Shown: in pieces, positions 1 to 6,676 of the stretch | Position numbering within the stretch: the stretch's first letter is position 1 | How the letters are laid out: every line of letters begins with the position of its first letter | Assembly (NCBI GenBank): GCA_945862495.1 | Contig: CAMAYM010000066.1 | Coordinates: 1-13,811, forward strand | DNA from: Bordetella parapertussis | Lineage (GTDB): Bacteria > Pseudomonadota > Gammaproteobacteria > Burkholderiales > Burkholderiaceae_B | DNA length: 13,811 nucleotides | Direction of reading: 5' to 3' | Position numbers and translations under genes: made by a program | The notes under the pieces: model-generated | Seen by the model: the letters and a program-made list of their open reading frames with translations, nothing else | Databases searched by the model: none | What the model was told of the DNA's origin: nothing

Positions 1-587
1 AGGCTAGGTGTGGTGGAAAATAAGGCGGGGGATGCAGGCGCATCGCCAGAGACATAGAATCCAGCGATCGCCACCATGATCAAGCCAGTGACTTCGATGA
101 TGGTCAATAAGGTCTGGACCCATGAAGTTGCAGAAATGCCGATCAGATTAATCACGGTCAGCACAACTACGACACCCACTGCCCAGATTGCTGAGGAGTA
201 TGGTCCGAGATTAATGGCCTTGGTCATGTAGTCGCCAAAGACAAACGCCAACAAGGCAATCGAACCTGTATTAATTACCGTGGCTTTTGCCCACGCATAA
301 AGAAAAGAGATGTCCTTTCCAAAGGCTCTTGCAAGAAAATGATAATCCCCACCCGCATGCGGATAGGTGGTGGCAAGCTCCGCATAACACAGAGCGCCCG
401 CAAGCGAAATCAACCCGCCCAAGAACCAAGCGACTAATAACCACCCGGCATCCCCTGTGACACCGGCCACCATTGAGGGTGTTTTAAAAATACCGGCGCC
501 GATGACAATCCCGACAATAATGGCAATGGCACTAAATGCCGTTAATCGCTGCGTCGGTTCGTTTACTGTGGTGGTTGGCTGAGTCAT
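1..587 (-). CDS. APC-family amino-acid permease, N-terminal part (runs off left edge)
   Basis: About 195 codons are open from the ATG at 587 to the window edge, with no stop, so the C-terminal part is missing. The protein begins MTQPTTTVNEPTQRL. It then enters a first membrane helix with the APC hallmark G-I-V-I-G-A-G-I-F (about residues 26-34), where family members bind the substrate backbone. At least four further hydrophobic segments follow (about residues 46-68, 94-117, 130-151 and 157-177). Family members are inner-membrane importers or exchangers of amino acids with about 12 helices and 430-500 residues. The substrate cannot be told from this fragment. No clear Shine-Dalgarno precedes the ATG. 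Family assignment is confident; specificity is unknown. Confidence 0.85.
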   Translation of the reverse strand, partial: MTQPTTTVNEPTQRLTAFSAIAIIVGIVIGAGIFKTPSMVAGVTGDAGWLLVAWFLGGLISLAGALCYAELATTYPHAGGDYHFLARAFGKDISFLYAWAKATVINTGSIALLAFVFGDYMTKAINLGPYSSAIWAVGVVVVLTVINLIGISATSWVQTLLTIIEVTGLIMVAIAGFYVSGDAPASPALFSTTPS

Positions 588-640
588 GAAAGGTCATGCA
601 AAAGATTAAGTTAAGAAATAAACCGTAGAGACATCACTCT

Positions 641-665
641 TCATCCATGCGCTAGGCATAGATGA
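641..665. other. Hairpin-forming inverted repeat upstream of the permease gene
   Basis: Ten-base arms at 641-650 and 656-665 flank a 5-base loop. On the minus-strand RNA all ten pairs form, counting one G-U. It lies 43 bases past the stop of the methyltransferase-fold gene (709) and 54 bases before the permease start (587). It has no U-run, so it is not a standard intrinsic terminator. It could be an operator or a leader structure for the permease. Confidence 0.35.
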
Positions 666-708
666 TGAGGAGTCAAAAACGGTTGGAGTCGCGTTAGAGA
701 ATAAACAA

Positions 709-1566
709 TCAGTTACGCGTACCTGAGACTTCGTAGAGAGGCGAATTTTCGAGCACATTGCCCGCAAATGTATTGCCTTTTAAGGTGACGTCAACAATTC
801 TGGATTGACCGCCTTGATCGACGAAACTGAATTTAAGACGGTTACCGACCAAACTAGGTCCGAGGATGGGCTGTGATTTGCCATCAACAGTAAGTGTGCC
901 ACCGACACGCTGATACCGCTGGGTGAGATCAAGCGTTGCGACCTTACTAGAGTCGATCCCTTTGATCGTCCATTTACCAGCTGCATTACCGGGTACGACC
1001 CAATAATAGCCCTGAGCATAACCATCACCAATTGTCGCATCGGCTTCCCAGTCGCCCATATTGAATGAGTTTGTGACGACGCGCGTGCCTGGTGCCATTT
1101 TTAAGATGGTAGGGCGCAGCTTGAGGTTGAGGTCAGGCAACAGATACATGGTGAGGACGTTTGCTTTGGAAAAATCCTCTACAAAAATATCGCCATTGAT
1201 AATTTTGACCTTATCCGATACGCCTGCGCGCGCTGCATTGCGGGTAGCGAGATCAGCCATATCTTTGTTGAACTCAATGCCAACAGCTGTTGCACCGTAA
1301 TTTTTAGCTGCTGCAATAGCAATCTTTCCATCACCCGAACCAAGGTCATAGACCAGATCACCCGGCTTGACGTTTGCCATTTTGAGCATCGCATCCGCGA
1401 CAGCATCATTGGTGGGGACCCAAATTACGTCTTTACCACTTTGACCTACAGATGGCTTGTATTTTTCGTCTCCCATTTTTGGGGAGTCAGTCGCCTGAGC
1501 GAATGAGGTCGAAACCGACAGACCTGTAACGAGTGCTGCTGCTGTTAGAGCCAGACGAAAACGCAT
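709..1566 (-). CDS. Exported class I SAM-methyltransferase-fold protein
   Basis: 285 residues. Residues 1-23 look like a Sec signal peptide: Arg at 2 and 4, a hydrophobic core, then S-F-A before Q24, an AxA-like cleavage site. Residues 51-165 resemble class I methyltransferases: Pro-Thr at 51-52, motif I YDLGSGDGK at 73-81, acidic E98 at the end of strand 2, D126 in NGDIF, and Y-L-L-P-D-L-N at 141-147. The Pro-Thr, DLGSGDG and YLLP pattern recalls the FAM173 / ATP-synthase-c lysine methyltransferase group, which is a resemblance from memory. Residues from about 200 to 285 are beta-rich, possibly a small extra domain. AGGTG (1571-1575) is the ribosome site, and an extended -10-like TGATATGGT lies near 1607-1615. 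The fold is confident. Activity and substrate are unknown, and location outside the cytoplasm is odd for a SAM enzyme. Confidence 0.8.
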   Translation of the reverse strand: MRFRLALTAAALVTGLSVSTSFAQATDSPKMGDEKYKPSVGQSGKDVIWVPTNDAVADAMLKMANVKPGDLVYDLGSGDGKIAIAAAKNYGATAVGIEFNKDMADLATRNAARAGVSDKVKIINGDIFVEDFSKANVLTMYLLPDLNLKLRPTILKMAPGTRVVTNSFNMGDWEADATIGDGYAQGYYWVVPGNAAGKWTIKGIDSSKVATLDLTQRYQRVGGTLTVDGKSQPILGPSLVGNRLKFSFVDQGGQSRIVDVTLKGNTFAGNVLENSPLYEVSGTRN

Positions 1567-1700
1567 GAATCACCTATTGGGTAAAGTGTTGAAAGCAAGG
1601 GAAATGACCATATCACTCGGTTAAAAGCTAATCAGAAAGCGTAGCATCCGGCTGCATAAATTCCTAGTGTGACTGTACCTAGCTTTCAAAAAAGTCTTAT

Positions 1701-3152
1701 TTAAGCGACGTCTGGCTCCTCGCCAATCCAAGAAATACGCAACAGGTTGGTTGAGCCCGGCACACCAAAAGGTGTTCCGGCAATGATCAATAAGGCCTGA
1801 CCTGGCTCTCCAAAGCCGTTTTTCTTGGCTGCGAGTGTCGCGTGCAACACGATTTCCTCGGTGCTCACGACGTCCGCAGCCTGGATGGAATGAACGCCCC
1901 ATACAAGTGACAAACGACGTGCCGCAGCAGCGACTGGCGTCATACTCAAGATCGGTGCACGTGGCCGCTCATGGGCGACGCGCAGGGTTGTCGCACCAGA
2001 AGAGGTGTAGGCCACCGTTGCAGCAACAGGCAGCGTTTCAGCCACGGTCCGAATCGCAGCGGAAATGGCGTCACGCGCGTCATTTTTACGACGAGAATGC
2101 ACGGCTTCCATCATGACCCGCTGAAGAGGATCTCGCTCTGTGCTGAGCAAAATCCTATCCATCATAGTCACGGCTTCGATCGGATAGGCACCCGAGGCCG
2201 ACTCTGCGGACAACATGACCGCATCCACACCGTCATAGACGGCCGTGGCCACATCGCTGACTTCGGCGCGGGTTGGCACGGGCGAGGTAATCATGGACTC
2301 CAGCATCTGGGTGGCCACAATCACAGGTTTGCCCGCCTCTCGACACGCACGCACGATTCTTTTTTGAAGGACTGGGACCTCCTCAGGAGGAAGCTCAACG
2401 CCCAAGTCTCCGCGGGCGACCATCACGCCATCAGAACTGGCCACAATGGCCTCAAGGGAGTCAATCGCGGAGGGTTTTTCAAGCTTGGCCATGATCCAGG
2501 CGCGATTTCCGACAATCTCGCGCAACTCAATAATGTCCTCCGGGCGCTGCACGAAAGACAAGGCGATCCAATCCACACCGATGCTGAGACCAAAATCAAG
2601 GTCTTCGCGGTCTTTGGCGGTCATGGCCGACATGGGCAAAATCGCACCAGGTACATTGACACCTTTGCGGTCAGAGATGACGCCTGCATTGAGGGCCTGG
2701 ACCTCTGCATGCTCTTTTGTGCAGGACAGCACGCGCAGACGGACCTTGCCATCATCGATCAACAAGTCGTCGCCTGGACGAATGGCTGCAAAAATCTCCG
2801 GGTGTAGCAAGGGCACACGGTTGATGTCACCCGGTGTTGGATCTAGATCCAGACGAAGTTTCTGACCCGTGGTCAGCGCGAGCTTGCCATCAACGATCTT
2901 TCCCAAGCGTAACTTAGGTCCTTGCAAATCCATCAAAATACCCACAGGGCGGCCCACATCAGCCTCAATCTGGCGAATCGCGTCATAACGCAACTTGTGG
3001 TCAGCATGGGTACCGTGACTAAAATTTAGACGAAAAACATCTACACCGGCATCAAATAGCTGGCGGATCATGGCGGGATCACTACTCGCAGGCCCTAGCG
3101 TGGCAACAATCTTAGTGTTGCGGTTGCGGTGCGAAATCGCATCAAGTTTCAT
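1701..3152 (-). CDS. pyk: Pyruvate kinase
   Basis: 483 residues, usual full length. It converts phosphoenolpyruvate and ADP to pyruvate and ATP in the cytoplasm, the last step of glycolysis. Visible signatures are TKIVATLGP near 13-20, RLNFSHG at 41-47, MDLQGPKLRLG at 74-84, the active-site segment IMAKLEKPSAI with its catalytic Lys, and MVARGDLGVELPPEEVP with the Mg-binding Asp. ATQMLESM and DAVMLSAESASGAYP follow, then the C-terminal allosteric-type domain. At the positions equivalent to 112-120 of the muscle enzyme the sequence is D-L-Q-G-P-K-L-R-L, the type linked to K+-independent activity. The start is supported by AAGG (complement of 3160-3163) seven bases before the ATG. It is divergent from the amidohydrolase gene. 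PckG, the opposing enzyme, lies 1.5 kb away. Confidence 0.97.
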   Translation of the reverse strand: MKLDAISHRNRNTKIVATLGPASSDPAMIRQLFDAGVDVFRLNFSHGTHADHKLRYDAIRQIEADVGRPVGILMDLQGPKLRLGKIVDGKLALTTGQKLRLDLDPTPGDINRVPLLHPEIFAAIRPGDDLLIDDGKVRLRVLSCTKEHAEVQALNAGVISDRKGVNVPGAILPMSAMTAKDREDLDFGLSIGVDWIALSFVQRPEDIIELREIVGNRAWIMAKLEKPSAIDSLEAIVASSDGVMVARGDLGVELPPEEVPVLQKRIVRACREAGKPVIVATQMLESMITSPVPTRAEVSDVATAVYDGVDAVMLSAESASGAYPIEAVTMMDRILLSTERDPLQRVMMEAVHSRRKNDARDAISAAIRTVAETLPVAATVAYTSSGATTLRVAHERPRAPILSMTPVAAAARRLSLVWGVHSIQAADVVSTEEIVLHATLAAKKNGFGEPGQALLIIAGTPFGVPGSTNLLRISWIGEEPDVA

Positions 3153-3155
3153 CTT

Positions 3156-3251
3156 TTAACCTTATCGAATTTAAATACGTCGGCGCATTGCGCGAACGGG
3201 TGCCATCATTTAACCTAGTTCTCGCTGTAAGCGCAATCAGTCTATTAACCT
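3156..3251. repeat. Three TTAACCT heptamers in the divergent intergenic region
   Basis: Identical heptamers in the same orientation lie at 3156-3162, 3210-3216 and 3245-3251, between the divergent starts of pyk (3152) and the amidohydrolase (3304). The last two share an eighth base, A. The copy at 3156 overlaps the pyk ribosome site. An inverted pair, ATTGCGC (3187-3193) and GCGCAAT (3231-3237), lies among them. They may be regulator sites, but no regulator is encoded in the window. Confidence 0.35.
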
Positions 3252-3292
3252 AAAGTGTCGACTCTTTGCCATAAAATTCACGAAACTTTCAT

Positions 3293-3296
3293 GGAG
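3293..3296 (+). promoter_or_regulatory. Ribosome binding site of the amidohydrolase
   Basis: GGAG is seven bases upstream of the ATG at 3304. It fixes this start. A -10-like TAAAAT sits at 3272-3277, without a convincing -35. Confidence 0.7.
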
Positions 3297-3303
3297 TTAG
3301 ATT

Positions 3304-4563
3304 ATGTCTGTCATCGCACCTGCACCCCTGACTGATTTGCGGATTAATGGGGAGCGTCTTTGGAAAGCTCTGATGGAGCTTGCAAAAATCGGTGCCACCA
3401 AAAAAGGCGGTGTCTGTAGACTCGCCTTGACGGACCTCGATCGTCAAGGTCGCGACTATTTCGTTGCCCAAGCTAAAGCTGCAGGATGCACGATTCGTAT
3501 AGATGCGGTCGGTAATATTTTTGCCCGGCGCGCAGGTCGCAACAATGACCTGCCTGCTGTCATGACAGGCAGCCATATTGACACACAACCAACCGGTGGC
3601 AAATTTGACGGTAACTACGGTGTACTGGCTGGTATTGAGGTATTGCACACATTAAATGATGCGGACATTGAGACCGAAGCCCCTCTTGAGGTCGTTGTCT
3701 GGACGAACGAGGAAGGCTCCCGCTTTGTGCCCGTGATGATGGGTTCGGGCGCCTTTATCGGAGAGTTTGAAACAGACTTTATCCATGCGCAGAAAGACCG
3801 CGATGGTATTTCAGTCGGTGAGGCACTCAAGTCAATCGGCTACAACGGTACGGACAAAATTGATCCTAAGAAAATCGGCGCCTATTTTGAATCGCATATT
3901 GAGCAAGGACCCGTCCTCGAGGCGCATGACATCACGATTGGTGTGGTCACGGGCGCACTGGGACAACGCTGGTTTGATGTCGTCATCACCGGCTCCGAAG
4001 CCCATGCGGGTCCGACCCCTATGGCATTACGTCATGACGCCCTCCTCGCAGCCTCACACATAATTCAGCTGGTTAACCAGACTGCGCTGGATCATGCACC
4101 GAACGCACGCGGCACCGTTGGTATGTTGGACAACTACCCCAACTCGCGTAACGTCATCCCTGGCACCGTCAAAATGTCTGTTGATTTTCGTGCGGACAGC
4201 GATGAGACGTTGACGCGTATGGTTGAAAACCTGCATGCCAAAGCGAAGGAGATTGCAACAAAAGGCAAGGTCACCATCGACATTACGCAAGTCGTCTATT
4301 TCCCCCCTCAGGCTTTTGCAAAAGAGCTGGTGAATGCTGTGCGTAATGGCGCTCAGAAGATCGGCTTATCTGAGATGAATGTGGTGAGTGGTGCTGGTCA
4401 TGACGCGGTGTATCTGGCGCGTGTTGCGCCTACAGCGATGATTTTTGTTCCGTGCAAGGACGGCATCAGTCACAACGAAATCGAGGATGCCAAGCCTGAG
4501 CATCTAGAGGCGGGTTGCAATGTGTTGTTGCACGCGATGCTGGCAAGAGCGGGAACCTGTTAA
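3304..4563 (+). CDS. Zn-dependent M20 amidohydrolase (N-carbamoyl-amino-acid / ureidopropionase / allantoate type)
   Basis: 419 residues, normal length for the hydantoinase/carbamoylase branch of peptidase family M20. By alignment from memory with yeast beta-alanine synthase, the dinuclear zinc ligands are H91 (GSHIDT), D102 (GGKFDG), E137 (next to catalytic E136 in NEEGSR), H198 (ESHIEQG) and H390 (GISHNE). Substrate-side residues are H234 in SEAHAGPTP, R282 in NSRNVIPG and the SGAGHDA loop at 362-368. Such enzymes release CO2 and ammonia from N-carbamoyl amino acids, or ammonia from allantoate, in pyrimidine, hydantoin or purine breakdown. Neither a dihydropyrimidinase nor an allantoinase is nearby, so the substrate stays open. 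GSHIDTQPTGGKFDG suits the carbamoyl-amino-acid branch better than E. coli AllC. It appears monocistronic and ends at a strong terminator. Confidence 0.9.
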   Translation: MSVIAPAPLTDLRINGERLWKALMELAKIGATKKGGVCRLALTDLDRQGRDYFVAQAKAAGCTIRIDAVGNIFARRAGRNNDLPAVMTGSHIDTQPTGGKFDGNYGVLAGIEVLHTLNDADIETEAPLEVVVWTNEEGSRFVPVMMGSGAFIGEFETDFIHAQKDRDGISVGEALKSIGYNGTDKIDPKKIGAYFESHIEQGPVLEAHDITIGVVTGALGQRWFDVVITGSEAHAGPTPMALRHDALLAASHIIQLVNQTALDHAPNARGTVGMLDNYPNSRNVIPGTVKMSVDFRADSDETLTRMVENLHAKAKEIATKGKVTIDITQVVYFPPQAFAKELVNAVRNGAQKIGLSEMNVVSGAGHDAVYLARVAPTAMIFVPCKDGISHNEIEDAKPEHLEAGCNVLLHAMLARAGTC

Positions 4564-4583
4564 GAGCTGGACAATAAATAATG

Positions 4584-4615
4584 AAAATGGCCCGAATCGC
4601 TTCGGGCCATTTTTT
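4584..4615 (+). terminator. Intrinsic terminator of the amidohydrolase gene, possibly bidirectional
   Basis: Perfect 13-bp stem: 4584-4596 pairs with 4601-4613 around a TCGC loop, GC-rich in the middle. Six T's (4610-4615) follow on the plus strand. The A-rich left side gives a shorter U-run for minus-strand transcripts arriving from pckG, whose stop is at 4658. It sits between two convergent genes. Confidence 0.92.
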
Positions 4616-4657
4616 ATCACGTCAGACTACGTTTTTACTGAACGCAGTCAGAGACAG

Positions 4658-6517
4658 TTACTTAGCAAGACGGGCTTCGAAGCTTGCCTTGATTTTGAGC
4701 AGATGCTCAGGCAAACCAAACGAAAGCTTTTCAAACAGCTCATCATGCAACTTAAACTCCTGTTGCCAGGCGACCACATCAATTGAGGTAATAGTGTTGT
4801 ACTTTTCCTGCGAAAAGTCCATCCCTTCCCAGTCAATATCCGCAAACTGTGGGGTAATACCAAAAGCGTGCTCGCTACCCTGCGCTTGGCCTTCGATGCG
4901 ACCCAACATCCATTTCAGGACGCGTGTGTTTTCGCTAAAACCTGGCCAAACGAACTTGCCATTTTCATCCGTACGGAACCAGTTGACGCAGACAATCTTG
5001 GGCAACTTGGCGCCTGAGGTTTGCAGGAAGTTACCTAATGACAACCAGTGACTAAAGTACTCGGCCATGTTGTAGCCGCAGAAAGGCAGCATGGCGAAAG
5101 GGTCACGACGCACAACACCTTGTTGGCCAACCGCAGCGGCCGTAGTCTCAGAGCCCATGGTCGCAGCCATGTAAACACCCTCTGCCCAGTCACGTGCCTC
5201 TGTAACCAAGGGGACTGTTGTGGAGCGACGGCCACCGAAGATGAACGCATCAATCACGACACCTTCAGGATTGTCCCACTCAGAATCCAATACGGGGTTT
5301 TGCGTGGCTGAAACTGTGAAACGCGCATTAGGATGGGCCGCTTTAATGCCCTTTTCCTTGGCCTGCTCTGGTGTCCAGTCACGGCCTTGCCAATCGATCA
5401 AGTGTGCAGGTGGCACCTTGGTCATACCTTCCCACCACACATCACCGTCATCGGTCAGTGCGACGTTGGTGAAAATTGTGTCACTCTTAAGCGTCGCCAT
5501 GCAGTTGAAGTTGGACGTTTCGTTGGTGCCGGGCGCGACACCAAAATAACCTGCCTCTGGGTTGATTGCGCGCAGATTGCCTTTGGCATCCGGCTTGATC
5601 CAGGCAATGTCGTCACCAATCGTGGTGATTTTCCAACCCTGCTGGGCTAAGCCTGCGGGTGGAATTAACATCGCAAAGTTAGTTTTGCCACAGGCCGAAG
5701 GAAAGGCGGCTGCAACGTGATATTTTTTGCCCCAAGGTGCTTGCACGCCCAGGATCAACATGTGCTCGGCTAACCAGCCAGGATTCTTTGCACTGGCTTC
5801 GCTGCGGCCCATGGTCGAAGCGATACGCAAGGCGAAGCATTTTTTGCCTAACAAAGCATTGCCACCATAACCCGAACCGTAAGACCAGATTTCACGGGTC
5901 TCTGGGAAATGAACAATGTATTTCGTCTCGTTACAAGGCCAGACCACATCTGCTTGTCCTGCAGCAAGAGGTGCGCCAACCGTATGGACACAAGGCACAA
6001 ACTCACCGTCTGTCCCTAAAACGTCATACACCTTTTTACCCATACGCGTCATCATGCGCATGTTGACGGCAACATAGGGAGAGTCAGACAGCTCAATCCC
6101 GATCTGTGCAATGGGCGAACCCAACGGACCCATAGAAAATGGCACGACGTAAAGGGTGCGACCGGCCATAGAGCCTTCGAACAATTTGTCCAAGGTTGTG
6201 CGCATTTCAGCAGGCGCGATCCAATTGTTGGTCGGGCCGGCATCTTCTTTTTTCGCGCTACAAATATAGGTACGGTCTTCGACACGTGCCACGTCATCCG
6301 GTGCTGAACGCGCCAAAAAGGAATTGGGGCGTTTTTCAGCATTGAGCTTGATCAGCATGCCAGACTGCACCATTTCGGTACAGAGACGGTCGTACTCTTC
6401 TTGGGAACCATCACACCACACGATGCGTGCGGGTTTGACCTTTTCAACAATGGAAGCAACCCATTGTTTGAGACCTTCGTGACGGACGTAATCAGGGGCG
6501 TTATATGACAGATTCAT
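4658..6517 (-). CDS. pckG: Phosphoenolpyruvate carboxykinase (GTP)
   Basis: 619 residues from the ATG at 6517 (MNLSYNAPDYVRHEG), the usual size of the GTP-dependent family. It converts oxaloacetate and GTP to PEP, CO2 and GDP in the cytoplasm, the entry to gluconeogenesis. Visible motifs are substrate-binding R82 in DRTYICS, YGSGYGGN at 213-220, Mn-ligand K225 (LLGKKC), Mn-ligand H252 and the P-loop F-P-S-A-C-G-K-T at 272-279 with the hyper-reactive Cys276. Kinase-2 G-D-D-I-A-W (301-306) and the late NWFR...WPGF.EN guanine-binding region complete the set. The frame extends upstream to 6643, but those 42 residues do not resemble the family. No Shine-Dalgarno is visible before 6517; a TTTTTAAAAA palindrome occupies 6526-6535. 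The gene faces the amidohydrolase terminator. Confidence 0.97.
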   Translation of the reverse strand: MNLSYNAPDYVRHEGLKQWVASIVEKVKPARIVWCDGSQEEYDRLCTEMVQSGMLIKLNAEKRPNSFLARSAPDDVARVEDRTYICSAKKEDAGPTNNWIAPAEMRTTLDKLFEGSMAGRTLYVVPFSMGPLGSPIAQIGIELSDSPYVAVNMRMMTRMGKKVYDVLGTDGEFVPCVHTVGAPLAAGQADVVWPCNETKYIVHFPETREIWSYGSGYGGNALLGKKCFALRIASTMGRSEASAKNPGWLAEHMLILGVQAPWGKKYHVAAAFPSACGKTNFAMLIPPAGLAQQGWKITTIGDDIAWIKPDAKGNLRAINPEAGYFGVAPGTNETSNFNCMATLKSDTIFTNVALTDDGDVWWEGMTKVPPAHLIDWQGRDWTPEQAKEKGIKAAHPNARFTVSATQNPVLDSEWDNPEGVVIDAFIFGGRRSTTVPLVTEARDWAEGVYMAATMGSETTAAAVGQQGVVRRDPFAMLPFCGYNMAEYFSHWLSLGNFLQTSGAKLPKIVCVNWFRTDENGKFVWPGFSENTRVLKWMLGRIEGQAQGSEHAFGITPQFADIDWEGMDFSQEKYNTITSIDVVAWQQEFKLHDELFEKLSFGLPEHLLKIKASFEARLAK

Positions 6518-6676
6518 GTAAATGCTTTTTAAAAACACTGAGTTCAAACTTCGGTAACCTGAAATAGTAGCACCGGATCCCCTTCTGAGAAAATCATTTC
6601 CCCTCTCAGGCACGGGAACTCGCACCTCAATAGATACCCTCAATCGCTACGATTATCCAATTCAATAAAATAAAGC
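6518..6676. other. pckG upstream region: inverted and direct repeats
   Basis: This 159-base gap lies between the 2-hydroxyacid dehydrogenase stop and the pckG start. It holds an inverted repeat, CTGAGA (6585-6590) with TCTCAG (6604-6609), a direct repeat CCTCAAT (6625-6631 and 6638-6644, 13 bases apart), and the AT palindrome 6526-6535 just before the start codon. A weak -10-like TACTAT on the minus strand lies near 6564-6569. I see no clear terminator for the dehydrogenase. The repeats may be regulator sites for pckG, but this is unproven. Confidence 0.3.

Noticed and set aside
1622..1688. Inverted pair AAAGCTA / TAGCTTT between pyk and the methyltransferase-fold gene, considered as a terminator
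   Set aside because: The loop is about 50 bases and the stem only seven AT-rich pairs, so it is not a credible terminator.
1971..2807. 278-codon open frame on the plus strand, antisense to pyk
   Set aside because: It lies wholly within a certain pyruvate kinase gene, is rich in His, Arg and Gly as expected of an antisense shadow, has no ribosome site and resembles no family.
3289..3648. 119-codon minus-strand frame overlapping the start of the amidohydrolase
   Set aside because: It is antisense to conserved coding sequence and no domain is recognisable.
6518..6643. N-terminal extension of pckG to an ATG at 6643 (42 extra residues)
   Set aside because: The extension is not like any part of the GTP-PEPCK family. 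MNLSYNAPDYVRHEG at 6517 gives the standard 619-residue length.
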